From Pedococcus dokdonensis (lineage in GTDB: Bacteria > Actinomycetota > Actinomycetes > Actinomycetales > Dermatophilaceae): a stretch of 64,000 bases of DNA. Where the stretch lies: NCBI RefSeq assembly GCF_900104525.1, contig NZ_LT629711.1, forward strand, positions 3,224,001-3,288,000. Direction: 5' to 3'. The notes under the pieces are model-generated. The model was not told the DNA's origin and did no database searches. It worked only from the letters and a program-made list of their open reading frames with translations. Within the stretch, counting starts at the first letter, position 1, and the number at the start of each line of letters is the position of its first letter. Below, piece by piece: positions 35,818-43,685 of the stretch. Both the position numbers and the translations under genes were made by a program.

Positions 35818-36840
35818 ATGTCGGCTGACGTCACGTCTGCTGCTGCCGAGTTCGCTCGGCGGCAGCAGTCCCCCCTCCAGCGGGTGCAGCACCAGCTGCA
35901 CGGCAAGCCCTGGCTGAGCCCGCTGTTCCTGCTCCTGGTGGCGTTCATCGCCTTCTTCATCGCGACGCCCACCTTCCTCACCGCCAACTCGATGGGCATC
36001 CTGTTCCAGCAGACCGCGGTCGTCGCGGCCCTCGCCGTGGGGCAGACGTTGGTCATCCTCACGGCCGGCATCGACCTCTCGGTCGGCGCGATCATGGTGC
36101 TGTCGATGATGGTGACGGCCACGCTGGCCAAGGACGGCGGCATGCCGGCCATCCTGGCGCTGTTCATCGGTGTCGCCCTGGCGACCGTCGCAGGGTTCCT
36201 CAACGGCCTGCTCGTCACCAGGATCAACCTGCCGCCGTTCATCGTGACCCTCGGCACCCTGAGCATCTTCACGGCCATCGCCCTGCTCTACTCGGGCGGG
36301 GAGAGCATCCAGGCCGACCACCTGCCTCGGCTGCTCAACTTCCTCGGTGAAGGGTTCGCGATCGGCGACTTCCGCCTCACCTGGGGCATCGTCGTGGTCA
36401 TCCTCCTCTATGTCGTCATGGGGTTCGTGCTCTCCCAGACGGCCTGGGGTCGCTACGTCTACGCGGTCGGTGACGACGCCGAGTCGGCCCGCCTCTCCGG
36501 TGTGCCGAGCAAGCGGATGCTCCTCGCGGTCTACACCGTGGCCGGCCTCATCTACGGCATCGCCGGCTGGATCCTGATCGGACGCGCCGGAGCCGCCACA
36601 CCCAACGCGGCGCCCGACGCCAACCTGGCGAGCATCACCGCCGTCGTCATCGGTGGCACCAGCCTCTTCGGTGGTCGGGGACGCCTCATCGGCACCCTGA
36701 TCGGGGCGCTCATCGTCCAGACGTTCGCCTTCGGGCTCTCCCAGCTCGGGGTCGACCAGCAGTGGCGTGTCCTCGCGACCGGCATCCTCGTCGTCGTCGC
36801 GGTCGCCATCGACCAGTGGATCAGGAAGGTGAAGGCATGA
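35818..36840 (+). CDS. frcC: Sugar ABC transporter permease (FrcC/RbsC family)
   Basis: 340 residues from ATG 35818. About 8-10 membrane helices; BPD_transp_2 features include LTAGIDLSVGAIMVLS near residue 80 and the GGTSLFGGRGRLIGTLIGA segment near 280 that faces the ATPase. Forms the membrane channel of the importer. It follows frcB by 2 bases and overlaps frcA by 4 (ATGA). Confidence 0.9.
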   Translation: MSADVTSAAAEFARRQQSPLQRVQHQLHGKPWLSPLFLLLVAFIAFFIATPTFLTANSMGILFQQTAVVAALAVGQTLVILTAGIDLSVGAIMVLSMMVTATLAKDGGMPAILALFIGVALATVAGFLNGLLVTRINLPPFIVTLGTLSIFTAIALLYSGGESIQADHLPRLLNFLGEGFAIGDFRLTWGIVVVILLYVVMGFVLSQTAWGRYVYAVGDDAESARLSGVPSKRMLLAVYTVAGLIYGIAGWILIGRAGAATPNAAPDANLASITAVVIGGTSLFGGRGRLIGTLIGALIVQTFAFGLSQLGVDQQWRVLATGILVVVAVAIDQWIRKVKA

Positions 36841-37670
36841 GCACCAGCACGCTCGAGGTCGCCCATGGCGGCATCCCGGCGGGCAAGGAGGAGATCTACG
36901 CCAAGGAGCCGGTGCTCTCCGCCCGCAAGCTCGTCATCACGTTCGGTCGGGTCGTGGGCCTCGACGGTGTCGACCTCGACCTCTACCCCGGTGAGGTGCT
37001 GGCGGTCATCGGCGACAACGGTGCCGGCAAGTCGACTCTGATCAAGTGCCTCACCGGCGCCTACGTCCCGGACTCGGGCGAGATCACCCTCAACGGTCAG
37101 CCAGTGCACTTCAAGAAGCCGCAGGACGCCCGCGAGGCGGGCATCGAGACGGTCTACCAGCAGCTGGCCGTGATCCCCGCCCTCGACATCGCGAGCAACC
37201 TCTACCTCGCCCGCGAGGAGCGGCGCCCCGGCCCGCTCGGGTCGGTGCTGCGGATGCTCGACAAGAAGGGCATGGAGAAGCGGGCTGGCCAGTCGGTGCA
37301 GGAGCTGGGCATCCAGACCATCCAGAACATGGGGCAGGCCGTGGAGACGCTCTCCGGTGGCCAGCGCCAGGCCGTTGCGGTCGCACGAGCGGCGGCGTTC
37401 GGCAGCAAGGTGGTGGTCCTCGACGAGCCGACGGCTGCCCTGGGTGTGAAGGAGTCGGGCATGGTGCTCGACATGGTCAAGCAGCTGCGCGACAAGGGCT
37501 TGTCGATCATCCTGATCAGCCACAACATGCCCCACGTCTGGGAGGTCGCCGACCGGATCCACATCCAGCGACTCGGTGGGCGGGCCGGGGTGATCACCCC
37601 GCAGACGCACGACATGGGTGAGGGCGTCGCCATCATGACCGGGGCGAAGCGGCTCGAGGGATCGTCGTGA
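36837..37670 (+). CDS. frcA: Sugar ABC transporter ATP-binding protein (FrcA-like)
   Basis: 277 residues, a single ABC domain as in FrcA rather than the doubled RbsA type. Walker A GDNGAGKST, Q-loop VYQQLAV, signature LSGGQRQAVAVARA, Walker B VVVLDEPTAALG and H-loop LISHNM are all intact. It energises uptake through the FrcC-like permease. Starts at ATG 36837 within the permease stop and ends in a GTGA overlap with the stress-protein gene. Confidence 0.92.
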   Translation: MSTSTLEVAHGGIPAGKEEIYAKEPVLSARKLVITFGRVVGLDGVDLDLYPGEVLAVIGDNGAGKSTLIKCLTGAYVPDSGEITLNGQPVHFKKPQDAREAGIETVYQQLAVIPALDIASNLYLAREERRPGPLGSVLRMLDKKGMEKRAGQSVQELGIQTIQNMGQAVETLSGGQRQAVAVARAAAFGSKVVVLDEPTAALGVKESGMVLDMVKQLRDKGLSIILISHNMPHVWEVADRIHIQRLGGRAGVITPQTHDMGEGVAIMTGAKRLEGSS

Positions 37671-38074
37671 GCGGCACCGTCGTCGTCGGCTACATCCCGA
37701 CCCCCGAGGGCATCGCCGCCTTCGAGCGGGCCAAGGACGAGGCGGTGCTCGACGGTTCCACGCTCGTGGTGGTCAACGCGGGCCAGAGCGGCAACTTCAC
37801 CAGCCCGACGTTCGCGAGCCCCGCGGACATCGACGCGATCGACACCGAGCTGTCCGGCGCCGGGATCGCCCACGAGGTGATCCAGGCGACCGACCAGCTG
37901 GCCCCGGCCGAGGAGATCCTCCGGGTGGCCGCGGAGAAGGGCGCCCGCCTCATCGTCATCGGGGTCCGGCGTCGGACCCCGGTCGGCAAGCTCATCCTCG
38001 GCAGCACCTCGCAACAGGTGCTGCTCGACGCGCAGTGTCCGGTGCTCGCCGTGAAGGCGGCACGGGCCGGCTGA
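37667..38074 (+). CDS. Universal stress protein (UspA family)
   Basis: 135 residues from GTG 37667. UspA fold with the ATP-binding motif near the end, GVRRRTPVGKLILGSTSQQVL (split here as G-x2-G-x9-G-S type), and VVVGYIPTPEG at the start. It is the last gene of the FrcBCA-like operon, coupled by a GTGA overlap. Its presence suggests that stress or nucleotide sensing is tied to sugar uptake. A GC-rich hairpin follows 39 bases later. Confidence 0.88.
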   Translation: MSGTVVVGYIPTPEGIAAFERAKDEAVLDGSTLVVVNAGQSGNFTSPTFASPADIDAIDTELSGAGIAHEVIQATDQLAPAEEILRVAAEKGARLIVIGVRRRTPVGKLILGSTSQQVLLDAQCPVLAVKAARAG

Positions 38075-38113
38075 CCGGGGCGCTCAATCCCCCAGGGTTC
38101 CCCAGTCGCGAGC

Positions 38114-38140
38114 GGCGTCCCTCCGAAGAGGAGGGGCGCC
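38114..38140. terminator. Hairpin terminator after the sugar ABC operon
   Basis: GGCGTCCCTCC (38114-38124) pairs with GGAGGGGCGCC (38130-38140) with one T-G wobble and a 5-base loop, followed by GTT. It lies between the operon and the convergent unknown gene. Confidence 0.8.
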
Positions 38141-38164
38141 GTTCGTCCCGTGGAGGACGCGGTA

Positions 38165-39649
38165 TCAGGTCCGGGCGGAGCCGAGGCCGAGGACCACGGC
38201 GATGCCGAGCGCGCTGCGCGGGTCGTATGCCGTGCGCCACAGGCCGCCGTGCACCGCCCCCTGGGCCTCCTCGCGCCACGGCGTCGTCGGCGGCTGCGGC
38301 GCCGTGCGCAGGTCGTGGACGAGCAGGGCGGCCATCAGCGTGTTGCTCGTGGCCGGCTCGAAGACCTCGATGCCGAACCGGTGTGCGCCTGCGTAGGCGC
38401 TGGCCAGGGCGCGGTTCTTCACCACCGACCGGGTCCGCGTGGGTGGCGCGACGTTGAGCGAGACCGTGCGGCCGTCGCGCCGGGCGACGGTGGCCCGCCA
38501 GCGTTGCAGCCGCTTGGCGAGCGCGTAGTTCGGTCCCTGCTGGGGGACGAGGCTGTCGTTGAGCCCGGGGTCGGTGCCGGGCGCGTAGTTGCGGCGCAGC
38601 AGGCGTCCGCCACTGACGGTGCGCAACGCCGGTCGCACCAGGCGCATCGGCGTCGAGGGGCCCCGATAGCTGCGGGTCGACTGCTCGACCGCGTCCCCCG
38701 GCACGGCGAAGACATCGGTCGGCGTGGCCAGGAAGGCGAGCGCCACGTCGGGGCGCCGCGCCATCAGCTCGACGCTCAGGGCGTCCACGGCGGTGGAGAC
38801 GCGGACGTTCGTGGCGCCGTCGGCATACACGTAGTTGCCGAGCACGAGTGGTCCGTCGGTCGCGGTGAGCCAGTCGGCGATGGCCGGCAGGCCGTGCAGC
38901 AGGTCGGCCCCGGCGCGGGCGGCGAGGTCGCCCGCCGACCACGCCGCGTCACCGGCCACGGGCAGGTGCAACGTGCCGGCACTCCCCGCGGCCACCTCGA
39001 GGACCCGCTTCCAGATCTCGGGGCGGGGCAGGTCGACCCCGACGACGTGGCCACCCCACGACAGGATCGAGCGCAGCGGTCCCATCTCCGCCCCGGCGCC
39101 GAGCACGACCACGCGCTGGTCGCTGAGGTCCAGCCAGTCGGGGTTCGCGAGCACGGTGCGCACGGCTTCGGCCGCCGAGGGCTCGATGATCCCGCGGCAG
39201 GTCCAGTCGTCGAGCTGGCGGCGCAGGGCGTCGCCGCGCAGTCGTTCGCCGTGCAGGGGCAGGCTCAGCTCGGTGCTGCGCGCACCGGTGCCGCGCACGG
39301 TCGCCGTCCCGAGGGGGGCCACGTCGCCCCCGTCGAAGGCCGCAGCCAGCGGCACGTCACCGCCCGAGGTCGCGACCCGCATCCGCTCGTGCAGGGAGTC
39401 GAGGCCGGCCCGCGCCACGTCGACGGCTGCCTCGCCGTCGTCCAGCAGACCGGCCTCCACCATCCTGCGGAAGTGGGTCAGGTAGCCCTGTCGCCAGTTC
39501 GTCTCGCGTTCGGCCGCCTGCGCCCCGACCGGGTCGACCGGTCGGAGCGCGTCCGCGACGACGGTGCGCCCCAGGGTCGACGTGCTGCGCTTGCCGTCGA
39601 CCTCGGGGAACACCACGCCGCGGGGACGGTGGGAGTCGCTCTGCGCCAT
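38165..39649 (-). CDS. Unknown protein with Rossmann-like dinucleotide or SAM motif
   Basis: 494 residues from ATG 39649. A central glycine-rich stretch RVVVLGAGAEMGPLRSILSW followed by VVGVDLPRPEIW looks like a Rossmann beta-alpha-beta. Flanks show RETNWRQGYLTHF near residue 50 and VFEPATSNTLMAALLVHDLR near the C-terminus. No signal peptide or membrane helix. I do not recognise the family; a dehydrogenase-like or methyltransferase-like fold is possible. It is downstream of nothing coupled: 22 bases separate it from the GH43-like gene stop, both on the minus strand. Confidence 0.65.
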   Translation of the reverse strand: MAQSDSHRPRGVVFPEVDGKRSTSTLGRTVVADALRPVDPVGAQAAERETNWRQGYLTHFRRMVEAGLLDDGEAAVDVARAGLDSLHERMRVATSGGDVPLAAAFDGGDVAPLGTATVRGTGARSTELSLPLHGERLRGDALRRQLDDWTCRGIIEPSAAEAVRTVLANPDWLDLSDQRVVVLGAGAEMGPLRSILSWGGHVVGVDLPRPEIWKRVLEVAAGSAGTLHLPVAGDAAWSAGDLAARAGADLLHGLPAIADWLTATDGPLVLGNYVYADGATNVRVSTAVDALSVELMARRPDVALAFLATPTDVFAVPGDAVEQSTRSYRGPSTPMRLVRPALRTVSGGRLLRRNYAPGTDPGLNDSLVPQQGPNYALAKRLQRWRATVARRDGRTVSLNVAPPTRTRSVVKNRALASAYAGAHRFGIEVFEPATSNTLMAALLVHDLRTAPQPPTTPWREEAQGAVHGGLWRTAYDPRSALGIAVVLGLGSART

Positions 39650-39671
39650 GCGCGCGAGTATGCCGTGTGCG

Positions 39672-41054
39672 TCAGAGGGCGACGACCCGGAAGTCCGCGC
39701 CGGTCCCGCTGCCGGTGCGCACGAGCCGCCCGGTGCGGCTGAACCGCTCACGGCTGCCGTCGCGGAAGTAGTTCCAGGTCACCCACAGGTGCCCGTCGTT
39801 GCTGCGGAACGGCGCCATCGCCCCGGGACCCCGCTTGTTCCCGGGCAGGCCGTGCACGTACATGTCCCGCGGCAGGTGCTCCTGTGGGCCGGTGTAGGCG
39901 AAGACCGCCTTGCGCGGGCCGGGGATCGGGGTGCAGAGACCGTCGGTGAGCCGCTGGCCGCACGAGGCGATGCCGGTGGCGTAGTAGTTCGTCGGCCACG
40001 AGTTGCCGGAGTAGAAGAGGTACCAGCCGTTGTCCCAGAGCAGGGCCGGGTTCTCGATCACGGTCACGCCCGCCCCGTCGCGGTAGTGCGCCCACGTCAG
40101 GTGGTCGCTGCGCATGATCACGGTGGGGGCGCTCACCGGGCGGGCCTGGTGGTGCGCGTCGAGCTTGAGCCGCACCACCGACAGCGCCGACTCGGGGCCC
40201 TGGGCCCGCTGGCCGTCCCGCCAGGTGAACCAGATGCCACCCTTCGGCCCGCGCGCGACGTCGGCGTCGAGGGCCCAGCGGTTGCCCTTGGTGGGGCAGA
40301 CCAGTGGCTGGTCGGCGGCCTTGAACGGCCCGCGTGCGGTGTCGGACCAGGCCGTGCCGATGCACTTGCGGCCGTCGTCCGCGCGGTGCGTGGCCGTGTA
40401 GAAGAGGTAGTAGCCGGCGCCGTCGCCGGTGGCCTGGTGGTACGCGGCCGGTGCCCAGATGCCTGATCCCGGTGCCACCCAGGCCCCGGTGCGCGGGAGC
40501 GCGTCGCCGGTGATGGTGGCTGACGTGGTGGGCACGTTGCCCGAGCCGTGCACGGTGAAGGGCACCCGGTAGCGGTGACCGCCCTCGCTGGCGCTCGCGC
40601 CGTAGCTGATGAACCGGTCGGTGCCGGGCAGCGCCATGGTGTCGACGCCGGGGTAGCGCAGGTCGTCGCCCTCCCCGGTCGCTCCGGCGGCGTTCCGGGT
40701 CCCACCACCGTTGCCGTCCTTGCGCTTGCCGTCCTTGCCCTGGTGGTTCTTGCCCTGGTGGTTCTTGCCGCCCGACCCGGTGCTCGGGCCGGCGTTGCCG
40801 CCCTGTCCCTGGTGGTCCTTGCCGCCTCTGTCGCCCTGGCCGTGGCCCGACTGGTGGTTGCCACCGCCGTTGCCACCGCCCTGGCCCTGGTTGCCCTGGT
40901 TGCCCTGGTTGCCCTGGTTGCTCTGCTGGTTGCCACCGCCGTTGCCTCGGCCGCCGTGCCCCTGGCCGGCCGTTGCGGCGGCGACGCCGGTCGTGGCGAC
41001 GAGGACCGCCGCCGAGACGGCGACGAGGGTCCGCTTGAGTCGTGGTGTGGTCAT
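39672..41054 (-). CDS. Secreted GH43-like beta-propeller glycoside hydrolase
   Basis: 460 residues from ATG 41054. Sec signal peptide (residues 1-~30, ending VAAATA), then ~95 residues of Asn/Gln/Gly/Lys-rich low complexity (NQGNQ and KNHQG repeats). The rest fits the five-bladed propeller of family 43: WAPAAYHQ, GYYLFYTATH, IGTAWSDTARGPF, DADVARGPKGGIWFTW, ENPALLWDNGWYLFYS. Family members act on arabinans or related plant or cell-wall polysaccharides. Catalytic residues cannot be assigned with certainty. Transcribed after the WYL regulator with an 81-base gap. Confidence 0.75.
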   Translation of the reverse strand: MTTPRLKRTLVAVSAAVLVATTGVAAATAGQGHGGRGNGGGNQQSNQGNQGNQGNQGQGGGNGGGNHQSGHGQGDRGGKDHQGQGGNAGPSTGSGGKNHQGKNHQGKDGKRKDGNGGGTRNAAGATGEGDDLRYPGVDTMALPGTDRFISYGASASEGGHRYRVPFTVHGSGNVPTTSATITGDALPRTGAWVAPGSGIWAPAAYHQATGDGAGYYLFYTATHRADDGRKCIGTAWSDTARGPFKAADQPLVCPTKGNRWALDADVARGPKGGIWFTWRDGQRAQGPESALSVVRLKLDAHHQARPVSAPTVIMRSDHLTWAHYRDGAGVTVIENPALLWDNGWYLFYSGNSWPTNYYATGIASCGQRLTDGLCTPIPGPRKAVFAYTGPQEHLPRDMYVHGLPGNKRGPGAMAPFRSNDGHLWVTWNYFRDGSRERFSRTGRLVRTGSGTGADFRVVAL

Positions 41055-41135
41055 GGGTCTGCTCCGATCGACGATGGGTGTCGCCACCGATTCCAGCGTC
41101 GAGCGGCGTCGCCGTCGATGGGGAGCAGTCCCCGG

Positions 41136-42107
41136 TCAGACCACTGCGTCAGTCATCCGGCGCGCGAGATCCGTTGCAGCCGAACGGAGTTCGGGACCAT
41201 TCACGATCTGGAAGGCGACGGGCAGGACGGCCAGCTGCTCGGCATACCATGAGGGGTTGCTGGTGCTGCCCACCAGCCTGGTGGTGCCGTCGGCACCCTC
41301 CTCGAGCCGCCCGAGCCCCCGCGGCAACCAGCGCTGCACGCGCTCGACCGGCGCCTGCACGACGACCTCGGTGACGTACTCCCAGCCGGTGGCCAGGTGG
41401 GTCTCCAGGAGGCCGACGGGGTCGAGATCGGCGGGTGCCTCGAAGGTCTCGGTGAGCACCGAGACGGCCGTGACGCGGTCGATGCGGAACGCCCGGACGG
41501 CGTTCGCGACGTGGCTCCAGCAGAGCAGGTACCAGCGGCCGTGCCGGACCACCACGGCCCACGGGTCGACGTCCTGCGACCACTCGCGTCCGGCTTCGGT
41601 GCGGTAGCCGATCCGGACCCGCTGCCGTTCCACGCTGGCCCCGACGAGGGTCGTCGTGGTCTGCGGGTTGGGTCGCGCGGCCGCGCGGTCGGGAGCTGGT
41701 GCGGCGGCGCGGCGGACGGCCTCGGCCTGCGCGGCGACCGGTTGGGGCAGGGCTCGGATGATCTTGCCGAGCGCGCTGCCGGCCGGATCGGCCGGGTCGG
41801 CGGCCTCGTGGTGGCCGTCGAGCACGGCCATCACCAGCGCCAGGGCCTCGGAGGCCTCGAACATCAGCGGGGGGAGCCGCAGCCCGCGCCCGACCCGGTA
41901 GCCGCCATAGGGGCCGCGCTCGGAGTCCACCGGGATCCCGGCCTCCCGCAGGATCGCGACGTAGCGGCGGGCCGCGCGCTCGGTGACTCCCAGCCGCTCG
42001 CCCAGCCGACCGGCGCCGATCCCGGGAGTGGACTGGATCAGCTCGAGCGCCAGCAGGGCTCGGGCTGTGGGGCTGGTGTCGGCGCGGGAGGAGGTGGGGG
42101 ACGACAT
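41136..42107 (-). CDS. WYL-domain transcriptional regulator
   Basis: 323 residues from ATG 42107 (an in-frame GTG lies 6 bases upstream). N-terminal HTH_11 winged helix (LALELIQSTPGIGAGRLGERLGVTERAARRYVAIL) and central WYL domain (VDPWAVVVRHGRWYLLCWSH) with a C-terminal WCX extension. WYL proteins sense nucleotides or stress ligands and regulate DNA-damage and defence genes. Divergent from a DinB-family gene with 61 bases between, so it probably controls it. Confidence 0.9.
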   Translation of the reverse strand: MSSPTSSRADTSPTARALLALELIQSTPGIGAGRLGERLGVTERAARRYVAILREAGIPVDSERGPYGGYRVGRGLRLPPLMFEASEALALVMAVLDGHHEAADPADPAGSALGKIIRALPQPVAAQAEAVRRAAAPAPDRAAARPNPQTTTTLVGASVERQRVRIGYRTEAGREWSQDVDPWAVVVRHGRWYLLCWSHVANAVRAFRIDRVTAVSVLTETFEAPADLDPVGLLETHLATGWEYVTEVVVQAPVERVQRWLPRGLGRLEEGADGTTRLVGSTSNPSWYAEQLAVLPVAFQIVNGPELRSAATDLARRMTDAVV

Positions 42108-42168
42108 GGCCACAGCGTAGGAGCAGATCCGGCAGAGGAACGTCCGGAACCCGTTCTAGCGTGCTGCC

Positions 42169-42792
42169 ATGGCTGAGAACGACACCACCACGGACACGAC
42201 CTCGGGCACCACCTCGGACACCCCGTGGGAGCCGCCGCTGGCCGGCACCGAGGAGCAGGCGCTGCTCGGTGCGCTGGACCGGCTGCGGGCCACCTTCCGC
42301 TACAAGGCCGACGGCCTCGACGCCGCGGGTCTGACCACCCGGGTCGGCTCCTCGGCGCTGACCCTCGGTGGCCTGCTCAAGCACCTCGCCGCCAACGAGG
42401 ACCACAAGTTCAGCGTGAAGCTCTCCGGTGCCCCGATGGACCCGGTCTGGGCCGACAACGGCTGGGACGACAGCGACGACTGGGAGTTCGAGTCCGCCGG
42501 CGACGACTCCCCCGAGCAGCTCTATGCGCTCTACGACGGGGCCGTGGCGCGCGCTCGTGCCAGCCTCGCCGCGGCGTTGGGCGACCGAGGACCCGACGCC
42601 ATGGCCCACGTGAGTGACGGCGAGGGCCACCACGCCAACATCCGGCGCCTCGTCCTCGACCAGATCGAGGAGTACGGCCGGCACACCGGTCAGGCAGACC
42701 TGCTCCGCGAGGCGGTCGACGGCCGAGTGGGTGAGGACCCGCCACCGGGGTGGCAGCCGGTGTCCGGCGCGTGGACCTGGCCGACCCGATGA
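42169..42792 (+). CDS. DinB/DUF664 family protein
   Basis: 207 residues from ATG 42169. Four-helix DinB fold, DUF664 subgroup: LRATFRYKADGLDAAGL, LGGLLKHLAANEDHKF with the first metal-ligand His, and the late HTGQADLLREAVDG with another. Such proteins are metal-dependent, often mycothiol-using S-transferases in actinobacteria. Coupled by an ATGA overlap to a second DinB-type protein and divergent from the WYL regulator. Confidence 0.88.
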   Translation: MAENDTTTDTTSGTTSDTPWEPPLAGTEEQALLGALDRLRATFRYKADGLDAAGLTTRVGSSALTLGGLLKHLAANEDHKFSVKLSGAPMDPVWADNGWDDSDDWEFESAGDDSPEQLYALYDGAVARARASLAAALGDRGPDAMAHVSDGEGHHANIRRLVLDQIEEYGRHTGQADLLREAVDGRVGEDPPPGWQPVSGAWTWPTR

Positions 42793-43598
42793 GCGACAGC
42801 GAAGGGCAGCAGGTCGACTCCCACCCCGGCTTCGACGCCACCCACCGGGGCGTGACCTTCCGGCGTCACGACCTCACGGGCGCGGTGTTCGACGACACCT
42901 GGCTGACCGGTGCGCGGTTCCGGAACGTCGCGATGAAGGGCGCCCGGATCACGGGGTCGCAGGTCGTCGACGTCGTCATCACCGGCGACGTCGAGGGTCT
43001 CGTCGTCAACGGTGTCGACGTCACCGAGTTCGTCGAGGCGGAGCTCACCCGGCGCGAGCCCGACCGCGTCAAGATGCGGCCGCGCACGCCTGCGCAGTTC
43101 AGAGCGGCCTGGGACATCCTCGAGCGACGGTGGGCGGAGACCTTCGAGCGGGCCGGCCGCCTCGACCCCGAGCTGCTGCACACGCGGGTCGACGACGAGT
43201 GGTCGTTCATCGAGACCCAGCGGCACCTGGTCTTCGCCACCGACTCGTGGATCCGTCGCGCACTGCTGGGCGACCCCTCGCCCTGGAGCCCGTTGGACCT
43301 GCCGCACGACGACATGGGTGACATCCCGGCGGTGCCCCGCGATCCCGACGCGCGTCCGTCGCTCGACGAGGTGCTCGCCCTGCGCCGCGACCGCATGACC
43401 ACCATGCGTGAGGTCGTCGACGGCCTGACCGACGAGCAGCTGGCCGGCCGCACGACGCCCGTGACGGAGCCCGGCTATCCCGAGTCGCGCGACTTCCTCG
43501 TCGCCGACGTCGTGGGATGCATCATCAACGAGGAGTGGCAGCACCACCAGTACGCCATCCGCGACCTCGCCGTCCTCGAGTCGGGTCGAGAGGCCTGA
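42789..43598 (+). CDS. Pentapeptide-like/DinB fusion protein
   Basis: 269 residues from ATG 42789. Residues ~20-80 read as pentapeptide-type repeats (FRRHDLTGAVFDDTWLTGARF, then FRNVAMKGARITGSQV, each in short pieces), followed by a DinB_2 four-helix domain with ETQRHLVFATDSWI and EWQHHQYAIRDL holding metal-ligand histidines. The fusion probably places a metal-dependent enzyme on a small right-handed helix scaffold. Function unknown; coupled to the preceding DUF664 gene. A strong terminator follows 9 bases after the stop. Confidence 0.82.
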   Translation: MSDSEGQQVDSHPGFDATHRGVTFRRHDLTGAVFDDTWLTGARFRNVAMKGARITGSQVVDVVITGDVEGLVVNGVDVTEFVEAELTRREPDRVKMRPRTPAQFRAAWDILERRWAETFERAGRLDPELLHTRVDDEWSFIETQRHLVFATDSWIRRALLGDPSPWSPLDLPHDDMGDIPAVPRDPDARPSLDEVLALRRDRMTTMREVVDGLTDEQLAGRTTPVTEPGYPESRDFLVADVVGCIINEEWQHHQYAIRDLAVLESGREA

Positions 43599-43607
43599 AA
43601 GCAACCC

Positions 43608-43642
43608 GAAAGGCCCGGAACCACAGGGGTTCCGGGCCTTTC
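43608..43642. terminator. 15-bp hairpin terminator
   Basis: GAAAGGCCCGGAACC (43608-43622) pairs fully with 43628-43642, 5-base loop. Serves the plus-strand DinB operon and, in the other direction, pckG. Confidence 0.92.
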
Positions 43643-43685
43643 GTCGGTATGCCGCGCGGGCGGCACACGATCTAGCTCACCTCGG

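Noticed and set aside
40700..40960. Repetitive TGGTTGCC/TGGTGGTT tracts as a possible repeat array
   Set aside because: They encode the Asn/Gln/Gly/Lys low-complexity region of the GH43-like protein and have no independent structure.
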